DNA of 64,000 bases, taken from Campylobacter fetus subsp. fetus (GTDB lineage: Bacteria > Campylobacterota > Campylobacteria > Campylobacterales > Campylobacteraceae). How positions within the stretch are numbered: position 1 is the stretch's first letter; the number at the start of each line of letters is the position of its first letter. The stretch is taken from positions 62,001-126,000 of the forward strand of contig NZ_LS483431.1 of NCBI RefSeq assembly GCF_900475935.1. Reading direction: 5' to 3'. The translations under genes were made by a program, and so were the position numbers. The notes beneath the pieces are model-generated. The model was not told the DNA's origin, made no database searches, and worked only from the letters and a program-made list of their open reading frames with translations. Of the stretch, positions 45,233-54,756 are shown piece by piece.

Positions 45233-46977
45233 CTTATATCCTTTGTCGGACTATCTTTTAGGCTTTGGCAGTATTTTTTAAGCTCTTTTTCGCCTATCAC
45301 TTTTGACTTTCCGCTTTTTACATTTACTAAAGTCACGCGCTCGGTGCAAGAGTAGCAAGGATCTAAACTACATACTATAAGTGCGGCGTCTGCTATGGTA
45401 TTTCCTTGAAGTTGATATCTTAAGCTTGACCAGTTATTATACGTAGAAGCTCTACATCTCCAGCGATATACTTTTTGAGAGTCGCCTTGCATGATCCAGT
45501 GTATATTTTCCCCGCGCGGGGCTTCGTCGTATCCTAAGCAGTAAGTTCCAGGTTGTAGTCTGTAGTTAGTATCTGTAAAAATAGCACCGCCCGGCATTAT
45601 ATCAAGGCACTGTTTTACTAGCCGCAAGGCTTGTTTGCAGTCGTTATATCGAACTAATTCCCTGCTTAGCACGTCACCGTCAAACTGGACGTTAGGAGTA
45701 AGCTCAAGCTCTTTGTAAAATCCGTAAGTATGATCATATCTCGTATCTCTTTTAAATCCGCTTCCGCGCACGTTTGGACCGACTGGGCTAAAGTCACGCG
45801 CCACTTGTTTATCAAGTATGCCTATACCTTTCCAGCGTCCTATTTGGCGTTTATCTTCCATGACGACTTGCCAAATTTCATCTAGTTGGGTGCCAATTTT
45901 TTCTAAGATTTCGTAAGATTGTTTTATCTCATTTAGCGTGATATCTCGTCTAACGCCGCCGATCACGATAGTACCGTATGTTTTTCTACCACCTGTTATG
46001 AGTTGAGCTAGTTCAAGCGTGTATTCGCGAACTCTAAATATATGCATAAATGCCGTATAATTTCCAGTAACTTCACAAGCCAAGCCCAAATTTAAAAGAT
46101 TTGAGTGCATTCGCTCTATTTCGCTACTCATAATCCTGATAGCTTGTGCACGGCGTGGAATTTCAAGCCCTATACCTCTTTCTACTGCTTCAACGCAAGC
46201 TATAGAGTGAGCAAATCCGCATATCCCGCATACTCTTTCTGCAAGGTAGCTCATCTGGTTATAGTTTAGTCTGTTTTCGGCTAGTTTTTCCATACCTCGG
46301 TGCTGATAAAACAGTCTATAATCGGCATCTACTATGGTGTCGCCGTCGCAGTACAACCTAAAATGCCCCGGCTCATCGGCTGTTATATGAAGAGGTCCTA
46401 AAGGTATGTCCGTCACAGAGCCGTTTGGTCGCATAAACTCATAGTCTGGTTCGTCTTTTGGTTGCACCGGATCCGGGCGAAATTTATAATCCATAGCATC
46501 TTTTCTAAGCGGGTATAAATTCTCAGGCCAGTCATCGCTAAGAACGAGTCTTCTTTTATCGGGTAAGCCCTCGGCTACTAAACCAAACATATCATAAGCT
46601 TCTCTTTCATACCATACACAAGCAGGAACCAAAGGTGTAACGGAGGGATAACAAGGGTCGTTTTGGGGGATAAGGGTTTTAACCGTGATAAAGCATTTTT
46701 CGCTACTTTGTATCTCATCTATAGTTCCGTCTTCTTTGCTCATTTTCGAGCCTTCCATAGATAAAACGTAGTAAAGCGCGTAACTTTGATTTATGGTTCT
46801 TTCATCGTTTGCTACCATACTAGAAAGCCAACCGCCGATACTGTAGTATAGTTTATGAACGACTTTTGGTAGATCATTTCTATCTACTAATATCGTTATT
46901 TGATCTTCACATTGTCTGCTTGTTTCTAAAATATTAAACTCATTTTTTAAAATATCTATAAATTTATCGCCTCTCAT
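45229..46977 (-). CDS. hyfG: Group-4 [NiFe]-hydrogenase large subunit (HyfG/HycE type)
   Basis: 582 residues: an N-terminal NuoC-like domain fused to the NuoD-like catalytic domain. The [NiFe] ligands are ERVCGICGFAHS and DPCYSCTERV, with about 35 residues after the last pair, the removable maturation tail. The ATG at 46977 overlaps the previous stop codon by one base. Evolves or oxidises H2 on the cytoplasmic side, coupled to ion transport by the membrane subunits. Confidence 0.93.
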   Translation of the reverse strand: MRGDKFIDILKNEFNILETSRQCEDQITILVDRNDLPKVVHKLYYSIGGWLSSMVANDERTINQSYALYYVLSMEGSKMSKEDGTIDEIQSSEKCFITVKTLIPQNDPCYPSVTPLVPACVWYEREAYDMFGLVAEGLPDKRRLVLSDDWPENLYPLRKDAMDYKFRPDPVQPKDEPDYEFMRPNGSVTDIPLGPLHITADEPGHFRLYCDGDTIVDADYRLFYQHRGMEKLAENRLNYNQMSYLAERVCGICGFAHSIACVEAVERGIGLEIPRRAQAIRIMSSEIERMHSNLLNLGLACEVTGNYTAFMHIFRVREYTLELAQLITGGRKTYGTIVIGGVRRDITLNEIKQSYEILEKIGTQLDEIWQVVMEDKRQIGRWKGIGILDKQVARDFSPVGPNVRGSGFKRDTRYDHTYGFYKELELTPNVQFDGDVLSRELVRYNDCKQALRLVKQCLDIMPGGAIFTDTNYRLQPGTYCLGYDEAPRGENIHWIMQGDSQKVYRWRCRASTYNNWSSLRYQLQGNTIADAALIVCSLDPCYSCTERVTLVNVKSGKSKVIGEKELKKYCQSLKDSPTKDIR

Positions 46978-48452
46978 TAGTTTCCTTTTATCATTGTGAC
47001 GCTGTTTTGTACTAATATCCAAAAGTTATCAAACTGCCATATGCCAAAGCTGATTATCAAAAATGCTAATGCGATAAGCGGTAAATTTTCCCATAAACTC
47101 ATTTCTGATTTAAATTTAACTTCACCTTTAACTTCACCAAAACTTGCCATAAAAAAATGTGAAAAATCGGCTATAAAGATGATAGTTAAAGCCAGCGCAA
47201 ATAATACGATAGCAGCGTACTGACCGCTTAAAACAGCGGCTTTAAACGTCAAAAACTCACTTACAAAGATAGCAAAACCAGGAACTCCTACGAGTGAGCA
47301 GATAGATATGCCAAACAAAACGGTTGTGAGCGGAGCGATATGTATCATACACCCCATTTTACTCATATCGTTTGTCCCGTAAATTCTAGCAGTGTTTCCT
47401 GTGGTTAGGAATGCTAAAGCTTTTGTAAAGCTGTGAGCCGCACAGTGGAAAACGGCTGCAAAAACGCCTATTTTTCCACCGACTCCAAGAGCAAAAGCTA
47501 TAACTCCCATATGTGCTACTGAATGGTAAGCGAACATTCTTTTTACATCATGTTGTCTGATAAGAAAAAACGCAGATACGAAAAGCGTTAATGTACCGCT
47601 TATCAACATTATTTGTTCGCTAAAATTACCTCCGGTTGCATTTGAAGCGATAGCGTAGTAACGCAAAAGTCCTAACATGGCGCATTTTATAACGATTCCG
47701 CTAAGCATAGCTGAAGTTGGAGCTGGACCCTGAGCGTGAGCATCAGGGAGCCAAGTATGAGTAGGCACTAAGCCCGCTTTTGTTCCAAAACCGATTAAAG
47801 CAAATATAAATATAAGTTTTAAAACATCGGGATTTAAGCTACTTGCGTGAAGTATTAAATTTGAAAACAAAATCGCATTTTTCTCATCATGTAAAGTATT
47901 TAAACTAGAAGCGTACAAAAGTATGGTTGCAAACATAGCAAATGCTAAGCCGACCGAGCAGATGATTATATATTTGTATCCGCTTTCAAGTGAGCGTTTA
48001 TCACCTTTTAGCGCCACCATAAATACCGTTGCTAAAGTGGTTGCTTCAAGAGCGGCCCACATTATCGCCATATTATTGCTAATACAGCTTAGAGTCATAG
48101 CAAACGTGGTTATATGAGATAAACAGAAATTTGTTTTTATCTGTTTTAAATTTAAAGAATTTGAGTTTAACTGCCACTTAAAATAGCTAGTCGAGTATAA
48201 ATTTACACAAAATCCAGTCAAACTTATAAGTACTAAAAAAACAGCTCCTAAAGAGTCTAAAAACAACATATCGTTAAATGCATATATGGCACCCAAGCTT
48301 AAAACTTTACTTATAGAACAAAGTAGTGCTAAAGATACTGCGGCGCTGCAAAGTATATGCAAAAGGTTTAAAACTTTTACATTTAAAGGAGATACAAATA
48401 AAATGAGAGCCGATACCAAAGGAAGCAGTAGAATTAAAAATAAAATATCCAT
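46977..48452 (-). CDS. hyfF: Hydrogenase antiporter-like membrane subunit (HyfF type)
   Basis: 491 residues, NuoM/NuoN-like with about fourteen hydrophobic segments. The PTHTWLPDAHAQGPAPTSAM loop with lysine and histidine residues for proton movement is conserved. Belongs to the ion-pumping arm of the complex. Confidence 0.88.
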   Translation of the reverse strand: MDILFLILLLPLVSALILFVSPLNVKVLNLLHILCSAAVSLALLCSISKVLSLGAIYAFNDMLFLDSLGAVFLVLISLTGFCVNLYSTSYFKWQLNSNSLNLKQIKTNFCLSHITTFAMTLSCISNNMAIMWAALEATTLATVFMVALKGDKRSLESGYKYIIICSVGLAFAMFATILLYASSLNTLHDEKNAILFSNLILHASSLNPDVLKLIFIFALIGFGTKAGLVPTHTWLPDAHAQGPAPTSAMLSGIVIKCAMLGLLRYYAIASNATGGNFSEQIMLISGTLTLFVSAFFLIRQHDVKRMFAYHSVAHMGVIAFALGVGGKIGVFAAVFHCAAHSFTKALAFLTTGNTARIYGTNDMSKMGCMIHIAPLTTVLFGISICSLVGVPGFAIFVSEFLTFKAAVLSGQYAAIVLFALALTIIFIADFSHFFMASFGEVKGEVKFKSEMSLWENLPLIALAFLIISFGIWQFDNFWILVQNSVTMIKGN

Positions 48453-48455
48453 AAA

Positions 48456-49091
48456 TTAACCTTTTAAACTAGCAGCTATACTTGTATCAAGAGTGCCGTA
48501 AATTTTATAGTAAGCAAATGCTAAAATACTCATTATGATGATGGCAAAAACAGCGTCGCTAAGAATGCCAAGCTCAACTAAAGCGTGGGAATTATAAGCT
48601 GTGAGAGCTAGACTTAGATGAATACCGTTTTCAAATAAACAGTAAGATAAAATTTGCTTTACAAATGAATTTCTAAGTATAAATCCAAATATTCCTACCA
48701 TAAATATAAAAATTCCGCCTATCAAAGCAGTTTCGTTTTTGATAAGTGAAAACTCCATAAATATAGGAGCTATCAGCATAGCCGATCCTATAGAAAAAGC
48801 AAATGCGATCAGCGGTGAAACCAAAAATCCGCCTACGGGCTCAACTTCGTGAGTAACCCCAAGCTTTTTTACTAGAGTAAAGAGAATGAGCGGAACTGCT
48901 ATAACTTTTATAAAAAATGCGATTATCGCCCATGAAAACAGTTCATTTGCTTTGTATTCGTTTGCTAAAAACAAAAACACGCAAACTAGTGCTATAGCTT
49001 CTAAAACGTAGCTTATAATGCTTAATTTATAACTTCTAAAACCAAATACCAAAAGACTTAAAATCATCATTAAAATTATTAAAATTTCCAT
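48456..49091 (-). CDS. hyfE: Hydrogenase-4 membrane subunit HyfE
   Basis: 211 residues, about seven hydrophobic segments, NuoK-like in its C-terminal half (SYCLFENGIHLSLALTAYNSH). HyfE is characteristic of Hyf- rather than Hyc-type complexes, so its presence supports a hydrogenase-4 label. Confidence 0.85.
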   Translation of the reverse strand: MEILIILMMILSLLVFGFRSYKLSIISYVLEAIALVCVFLFLANEYKANELFSWAIIAFFIKVIAVPLILFTLVKKLGVTHEVEPVGGFLVSPLIAFAFSIGSAMLIAPIFMEFSLIKNETALIGGIFIFMVGIFGFILRNSFVKQILSYCLFENGIHLSLALTAYNSHALVELGILSDAVFAIIIMSILAFAYYKIYGTLDTSIAASLKG

Positions 49092-49092
49092 A

Positions 49093-50013
49093 TCATACTC
49101 CTACTACATAGAGGCTAAGAGATATAAGAGATATAAAAAGTATGCAAGCTGAGTTAAATTTCAAGCTTGAAATTATCCTAAATCTCGGTCCAAAGTTGTC
49201 CATCAAAATCGCTCCTACATAAAAAAGCCCCACTAAAATAAGATGAACAATGAGAGTTAAAAATGGGCTTGAAAAACCGATAGGAACAAACATAACTATG
49301 AAAAAGCTTATCATAGCAAACTGTTTTAGCATAAGAGCCATTTCCACTAAAGCCAGATCTTTTCCACTGTATTCGCCGATGACGCCCTCTTGTACTTCTT
49401 GCTCGGCTTCTGCAAGATCAAACGGTTTTCTTCCTGTTTCAACATACATCGCCCACAAAAATGCTACACTTGCTACTGCGTAAGATGCGCTTGAGTAGCC
49501 TATTTCCGCGTTTTGTATAAGCTCTTTTATGATAGCAAGATTTGTTGTTTTTGCAAGCATTGCTATCACTACTAAACAAATTATCATTATAGGCTCTATA
49601 TAGATAGCTATAAGACTCTCTCTACTAGCTCCTACTGCTGCGTAAGGATTTGCACTATCTAAGCTTGCGACTCCAAAGATAAATCTAAAAAGCGCAACTA
49701 GATAAACCACGACTATGATATCGCTAACTGCTCCGGCGTTTGCCGATCCGCCATAAGTTATAGGTATCATCATCACAAGCATAGCACAAACGCTAAAAAG
49801 CATATACGGACTAAATTTAAAAAACCAATGCACGCAGTTTGGAGCCGTGCGAGAACGTTTTAAAAGTTTAAATATATCATAGTACGTCTGTAATATCGGT
49901 GAACCTTTGCGACTTTGAATTTTACCACGCAGATTTCTAGCTATACCATCAAACAACGGAGTAAGCGCCAATGCAACAAAAAGTTGTAAAATCATTAGTA
50001 AAACAGCTTCCAT
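49093..50013 (-). CDS. hyfC: Hydrogenase membrane subunit HyfC/HycD (NuoH-like)
   Basis: 306 residues, NuoH homologue, eight or so transmembrane segments. ILQTYYDIFKLLKR and PFDLAEAEQEVQEG are the NuoH landmark loops facing the catalytic arm. Joins the soluble hydrogenase module to the pump. Confidence 0.9.
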   Translation of the reverse strand: MEAVLLMILQLFVALALTPLFDGIARNLRGKIQSRKGSPILQTYYDIFKLLKRSRTAPNCVHWFFKFSPYMLFSVCAMLVMMIPITYGGSANAGAVSDIIVVVYLVALFRFIFGVASLDSANPYAAVGASRESLIAIYIEPIMIICLVVIAMLAKTTNLAIIKELIQNAEIGYSSASYAVASVAFLWAMYVETGRKPFDLAEAEQEVQEGVIGEYSGKDLALVEMALMLKQFAMISFFIVMFVPIGFSSPFLTLIVHLILVGLFYVGAILMDNFGPRFRIISSLKFNSACILFISLISLSLYVVGV

Positions 50014-51966
50014 TTAAGCCCCCAAAAAGTAAAATCCAACTACTAGCATAGCATAGAGATAAACTAGTATATATACAACATAAAAGCTACTTCTTCCGTT
50101 TTGAAAAGCACCTATTTTATCAGCTATAAGCATATTAAACTTGATAATCGGCTCGTATAAAATCTTCCACCAAACATCTTCAGTGCCGGTTTTATAATCT
50201 ACATTACTAAAGTAATTTTGCTGCTTAGTTTCTGTTTTAAATTTGATAACTTTGCTAATAAGTCTTTTAAAATCCCCGACAAACGAATTTGAGTTCATGC
50301 TCATTTGCGGACTAAATTTAAATCCGCAAGCCCAAGGTTCGCTTGCTCTGACTTTGCTCATATTTGCTCCAAATAGTCCAAAAAGCAGAAACGGAAGTGC
50401 TAAAGCAAACATAAGTAAAATCATTATAGCAGGCATTGAAATAACATTTATGTTCATGCTATACATGGTTTGAGGTACTAAATATAAAACTACGTTTCCT
50501 AAGAATAGAATTATATTATTTGCAAAAACAGCAAAATAAATAGAACTAAAAGCTAGTATAAACATGCCAAATGGCATAAAGAATGATTTTTCACAAGCTC
50601 TGTTATGTATGTTTTCATCTTTTGGTGTCCCGGCAAATATAACTCCGTAAAGTTTGATAAAAGCATAAACTACCATAGCTCCAGTAAGCGCTAAACATAT
50701 GATAGCAAGAGCAAAAATCAGTCTTGAAGCTATACTATCATCAAGCGCTCCCATAAACATAGATCTATAAATAAACCATTCGCTGATAAATCCATTTAGC
50801 GGAGGAAGAGCGGATATACTAATGGCTCCTATTAGAAAAAATAGCGCAGTAAAAGGCATTTTTCTAGCAAGCCCTCCAAGAGAGTTCATATTTTTTGTTC
50901 TAGTGACGCTATATATGCTTCCTGAACCTAAAAATAGCAATGATTTAAATGTTGAGTGATTAAGCACGTGAAATAAAGCTCCTATGAACCCAAGCAAAAC
51001 TAGAGTCGGCTCAGCTATGCTAATACCGTAAAACCCAACTCCAACTCCAAGCATAATAATACCTAAGTTTTCAACTGAGCTATATGATATTAATTTTATA
51101 TAATCATTTTGTATCAAAGCGTAAGTTATACCAATCAGCGCGCTAATGGCTCCTAATGCTACAACACTAAGAGCAAATCCAGAAGTTATAGGCAAAATAA
51201 CGCTAAATTGAATAATTCCGAATATTGCCATTTTAGACATAATACCGCTTAACATTCCTGCTACGTTTGATGGAGCCAACGGATAAACAAGCGGTGCCCA
51301 TACGTGAAACGGAAACATTCCGATTTTGCTGCCAAATCCTATTAAGAGCAGAATAAGAATACAAGTAGCGACTGTTGGATCTATATCTAGTTTGCTCCAT
51401 TGCATAAATGAGAAGCTTCCGGCAAAGTATGAGATAAAAAGAAGCGCTATAAGTATGCAAAATGCTCCTATTTGTGCTATGCTAAGATATATCATCACTG
51501 TTTTATTGCTATGTTTTTCATCATTAAATTTAAGCAAAAGAGCAGATATTAAAGTCATAATTTCCCATAAAACAATGAAACTAAAAACATCTGAGCTAGA
51601 AACTACAAGCAGCATAGAAAGGATAAAAAAGTTAAATAAAGCTGCAAAAACAGCGAGATTTCCCCTGTCTTTAAACTCTTTTATATATCCTATTGTATAT
51701 ATGCAGATACCAATTGCTATAAAAGTTATGATAAAACTAAAAAATCCGCTAAGCGGAGTTATAATAAAATGTGGAGAAAATAAGAAATTTCCTGCTAATT
51801 TAAAACCGTAAGTTGAATTGATATTTTTTATAAAATATATCGTGCTAAATATGGATATTATGCAAGGTATCGCAAGTCCAATATAAAGAGCGATTTTCGG
51901 CACTCTATAAAGAACTAAGCATATAATTCCTACCAAAAAGAACGACGTATAAATTATTTCAAGCAT
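50014..51966 (-). CDS. hyfB: Hydrogenase antiporter-like subunit HyfB/HycC (NuoL-like)
   Basis: 650 residues with about sixteen hydrophobic segments. FPFHVWAPLVYPLAPSNVAG and the STFKSLLFLGSGSIY loop are the conserved proton-channel regions. Overlaps hyfA by 8 bp. With HyfF it gives two pump subunits, one fewer than E. coli Hyf, which also has HyfD. Confidence 0.9.
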   Translation of the reverse strand: MLEIIYTSFFLVGIICLVLYRVPKIALYIGLAIPCIISIFSTIYFIKNINSTYGFKLAGNFLFSPHFIITPLSGFFSFIITFIAIGICIYTIGYIKEFKDRGNLAVFAALFNFFILSMLLVVSSSDVFSFIVLWEIMTLISALLLKFNDEKHSNKTVMIYLSIAQIGAFCILIALLFISYFAGSFSFMQWSKLDIDPTVATCILILLLIGFGSKIGMFPFHVWAPLVYPLAPSNVAGMLSGIMSKMAIFGIIQFSVILPITSGFALSVVALGAISALIGITYALIQNDYIKLISYSSVENLGIIMLGVGVGFYGISIAEPTLVLLGFIGALFHVLNHSTFKSLLFLGSGSIYSVTRTKNMNSLGGLARKMPFTALFFLIGAISISALPPLNGFISEWFIYRSMFMGALDDSIASRLIFALAIICLALTGAMVVYAFIKLYGVIFAGTPKDENIHNRACEKSFFMPFGMFILAFSSIYFAVFANNIILFLGNVVLYLVPQTMYSMNINVISMPAIMILLMFALALPFLLFGLFGANMSKVRASEPWACGFKFSPQMSMNSNSFVGDFKRLISKVIKFKTETKQQNYFSNVDYKTGTEDVWWKILYEPIIKFNMLIADKIGAFQNGRSSFYVVYILVYLYAMLVVGFYFLGA

Positions 51967-52594
51967 CTGCTTCTCCTTGCTGCACTTCCCCGGTCTCTTT
52001 TAGAGGTTTGTTTTTTTGCGCTATTATGATTTGCGGCGGCGGGCAATCTAGAATTTTAGATATAAAATTTGACATATTATCACCGTCTTTTAGTTTTTTA
52101 CCGTATTTGTGTTTATTTGTTATAGGATCAAGCATTACTAAAGCGCCTTTTGGACAGACTTCTACGCAAGCGCTTCCTTCATTTCCGCCATCGCAGATAT
52201 CGCATTTTATCGCTACGCTCATAAAGCCGTCGCCGCACACGTCCATTTCATCTAAATTTGATCCATTTGATGGGATCTCTAAGCTATCAAGATGAATCGC
52301 GCCATATGGGCAAGCATTTACGCATAAAGCGCAGCCTATGCAAAGTTGCTCATGCATTTCTACATATCCATTTTCGTTGCGTAAAGCCGAGCTTGGACAT
52401 ACTAGTGCGCAAGGCGCGTCGTCGCACTGACGGCATTGATTTGGCATAACTCCGTTTGTCATTTTTATAACGTCAAGCCTTGGTTTTGCTAGTTTTCCGC
52501 GTTTATAAGCCTCTTTACCGCATGCTTTCATACAGGCTTTACAGCCTATGCAAAGCTCAGGATTACAGATTACAAATTTATGTTTTTTACTCAA
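51959..52594 (-). CDS. hyfA: Hydrogenase iron-sulfur subunit HyfA/HycB
   Basis: 211 residues with four ferredoxin-type cysteine groups (CIGCKACMKAC, CRQCDDAPCALVCP, CIGCALCVNACP, CDICDGGNEGSACVEVCP), DmsB/HycB-like. It normally links formate dehydrogenase-H to the hydrogenase. TTG start with GGGG nine bases upstream. First gene of the operon; the expected fdhF partner is not in the window. Confidence 0.88.
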   Translation of the reverse strand: MSKKHKFVICNPELCIGCKACMKACGKEAYKRGKLAKPRLDVIKMTNGVMPNQCRQCDDAPCALVCPSSALRNENGYVEMHEQLCIGCALCVNACPYGAIHLDSLEIPSNGSNLDEMDVCGDGFMSVAIKCDICDGGNEGSACVEVCPKGALVMLDPITNKHKYGKKLKDGDNMSNFISKILDCPPPQIIIAQKNKPLKETGEVQQGEADA

Positions 52595-53121
52595 ATTAAC
52601 CCCATTTTTGTTATTTTTTATTTTAAATTTATATAACGCAACGCGTATCTTTTAATAGTAAGTTATATATTTTTTATTTTAATTGTATAATTTTAAAACT
52701 TAATTTAAAATTTATATTTTCTACATTTTTGTACCAAAATATATTATAAATTTAGGTTATGGTGATATTTATAGCGAGCTTTTTGGTTTGTGTTATTATA
52801 ATAATAAAATATCTAGTAACGACGCGATTACGTATAAAAGCTGTTGGGCATAGTTGAAATAAAGCAAATTTTTTATAAATTCTTATAATATTTTGCGACT
52901 TTGGCACTTGAATTTACTAAAAAAATTATCTACTAATATGCTACTTTTAGTAACAAATTTAAATGTTGCTCGGACATCTATAAACTAACAATATTTATAT
53001 TTTATTACATTATTATATAAAAAATAATTTAAAATTATTAAAATATATAAAATTTAAAAGATTACTTTTTGGAAATTATTTTTATTTAAAATTACGTTAA
53101 ATTTCTTACAAAGGGGATAAT
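52595..53121. promoter_or_regulatory. 527 bp divergent intergenic region
   Basis: Separates the hydrogenase operon (minus) from the lyase/flavoprotein respiratory operon (plus). Extremely AT-rich. I see no open frame of note, no tRNA and no terminator. GTAACGACGCGATTAC (52816-52831) is an imperfect inverted repeat and could be an operator. Only the ribosome-binding site AAGGGG before 53122 and GGGG before 52594 are secure. Confidence 0.5.
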
Positions 53122-54744
53122 ATGAAAAGTTTTGTGATTTTATCTGCTGTGGCAGCGTTGGCTCTTAGTTTGAGTGCTAGTAGTGTAACATTAGATGGCA
53201 ATAGCGTAACGTCTCGCGATATAGTAGATATAGCAAACGGGGCAAAGGTAGGCATTGATCAAAATGCTTTTTCAAAAGTAAAAAAAGCACACGAAATTTT
53301 GCTTAACGCGGCAAAAGATGGCCAAAAAATTTATGGACTAACAGTCGGCGTCGGTCTTAATAAAGATAAAAATTTCGTTGATGCAAAGGGAAATTTAGAT
53401 CCAGAAGTCATCAAAGCATCAACGGATTTTAATATAGGTCTTATACACGCTCATTGCGGCGGTGTCGGCGAAGATCTACCGCTTCAAACGGTAAGAGCGA
53501 TCCTTGCAACTAGACTTAATAATATGCTTTTTGCCGGAGCTGGTGTTCAAGAAGAGGTCGTGCATCTTTATCAGGAGTTTTTAAATCAAGACATACTTCC
53601 TGTTATGCCAAGTAGTGGTTCAATGGGAGAAGCCGATATCACTATACTCGGACACATCGGTCTTGCGATGTTGAGAGAGGGCAAGGTCTATTATAAAGGT
53701 GTAAAAATGGACGCTGGTGAGGCTTTGCAAAAAGCAGGGCTTAAAAAACTATCACCTTTTGGTAAAGATAGTCTATCTATAGTAAGTTCAAACGCTTACT
53801 CAGCAGCGCTTGCAAATCTTGCGCTTGAAGATTTTAAGCAAGCATTTGAAGTTTCAAAAACAGTATTTGCACTCAGTTTAGAGGCTTTAAACGGTAATGT
53901 TGCTCCATTTTTACCAGAAGCTACTAGTTTAAGACCTTATCCAAGCTTTGTTTCAACTGCAAAAGAGATAAGGGAGATCTTAAAAGGTAGCTATTTGTGG
54001 GAACAAAACGGCGAGAGAGCTTTGCAAGATCCGCTTAGTTATAGAGACGCTACGTATTTGTTTGCCGCACTTAAAAGCAGTATTGACGAATTAGAAAAAC
54101 TAATGAAAATTCAGCTAAATTCTTCAGACGATAATCCGGGAATTTACATAGGAAAAAGTCCAAAAGATGCTAGTTTTCAAGAAAATAAACTATTTACAAG
54201 CGGCGGTGCAGTTGTTCCTACATCAAATTTCGAGCCGTTACTTTGGGTAGTTGAGTTTGAAAAAGCATCTATAGTTTTAGCTCATAACTCAAAAGCTTCA
54301 TCGCATAGAACTATAAAATTATCAGACGATAATTTCACCCATCTTAGCAGATTTTTAGGCACCGATAAAACTATCCATGCTTTTGGAGCTATGCAAAAAC
54401 CTTTTGTGTCATTAGCTGGTGAAAATGAATTTCTAGCAAATCCTGCTTCGCTTGATTACTCTCCCGTAGCAGGAAATATAGAAGATGTTGCGACAAATGC
54501 ACCGTTTGTAGTTCAAAAGTTCCAAAAACAGATAGATAACTTTTATCATATTTTAGGTATGGAACTCATCCACGCAGCCCAAGCTATCGATCTAAGAAAA
54601 CAAAAAGATCCAAATTTAAAATTATCAAAATCTACGCAAAAATTATATGACGAGTATAGAAAAGTTGTTGAGTTTATGAATATAGATAGACCTTTAAGCG
54701 ATGATTTCAAAAATTCGGCGAAATTTTTGAAAAATTATAAATAA
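53122..54744 (+). CDS. Exported histidine ammonia-lyase-superfamily protein without MIO triad
   Basis: 540 residues. Sec signal peptide at 1-20 (FVILSAVAALALSLSA), so the mature enzyme is periplasmic. Superfamily landmarks: catalytic-type tyrosine Y71 in IYGLTVGVGL, RLNNMLFAGAGVQ (131-143), QDPLSYR (302-308), NSSDDNP (333-339) and GNIEDVA (451-457). Where true HAL/PAL enzymes have GSVGASGDL, this reads GSMGEADIT (166-174): one residue shorter and without Ala-Ser-Gly, so the MIO cofactor cannot form. Ergothionase, which eliminates trimethylamine from ergothioneine, is the MIO-less lyase of this group that I know; that substrate is a hypothesis. First gene of a seven-gene operon. Confidence 0.85.
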   Translation: MKSFVILSAVAALALSLSASSVTLDGNSVTSRDIVDIANGAKVGIDQNAFSKVKKAHEILLNAAKDGQKIYGLTVGVGLNKDKNFVDAKGNLDPEVIKASTDFNIGLIHAHCGGVGEDLPLQTVRAILATRLNNMLFAGAGVQEEVVHLYQEFLNQDILPVMPSSGSMGEADITILGHIGLAMLREGKVYYKGVKMDAGEALQKAGLKKLSPFGKDSLSIVSSNAYSAALANLALEDFKQAFEVSKTVFALSLEALNGNVAPFLPEATSLRPYPSFVSTAKEIREILKGSYLWEQNGERALQDPLSYRDATYLFAALKSSIDELEKLMKIQLNSSDDNPGIYIGKSPKDASFQENKLFTSGGAVVPTSNFEPLLWVVEFEKASIVLAHNSKASSHRTIKLSDDNFTHLSRFLGTDKTIHAFGAMQKPFVSLAGENEFLANPASLDYSPVAGNIEDVATNAPFVVQKFQKQIDNFYHILGMELIHAAQAIDLRKQKDPNLKLSKSTQKLYDEYRKVVEFMNIDRPLSDDFKNSAKFLKNYK

Positions 54745-54756
54745 AAGGGTATCGCT

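Noticed and set aside
52901-52920. TTGGCACTTGAATTTAC resembling a sigma-54 promoter
   Set aside because: The -24 element TGGCAC is good, but the -12 element lacks GC (TTTAC), and it is 200 bp from the next start codon.
53122-54744. Plain histidine ammonia-lyase (hutH) of histidine catabolism
   Set aside because: It has a signal peptide, no MIO-forming Ala-Ser-Gly, and no hutU, hutI or hutG nearby.
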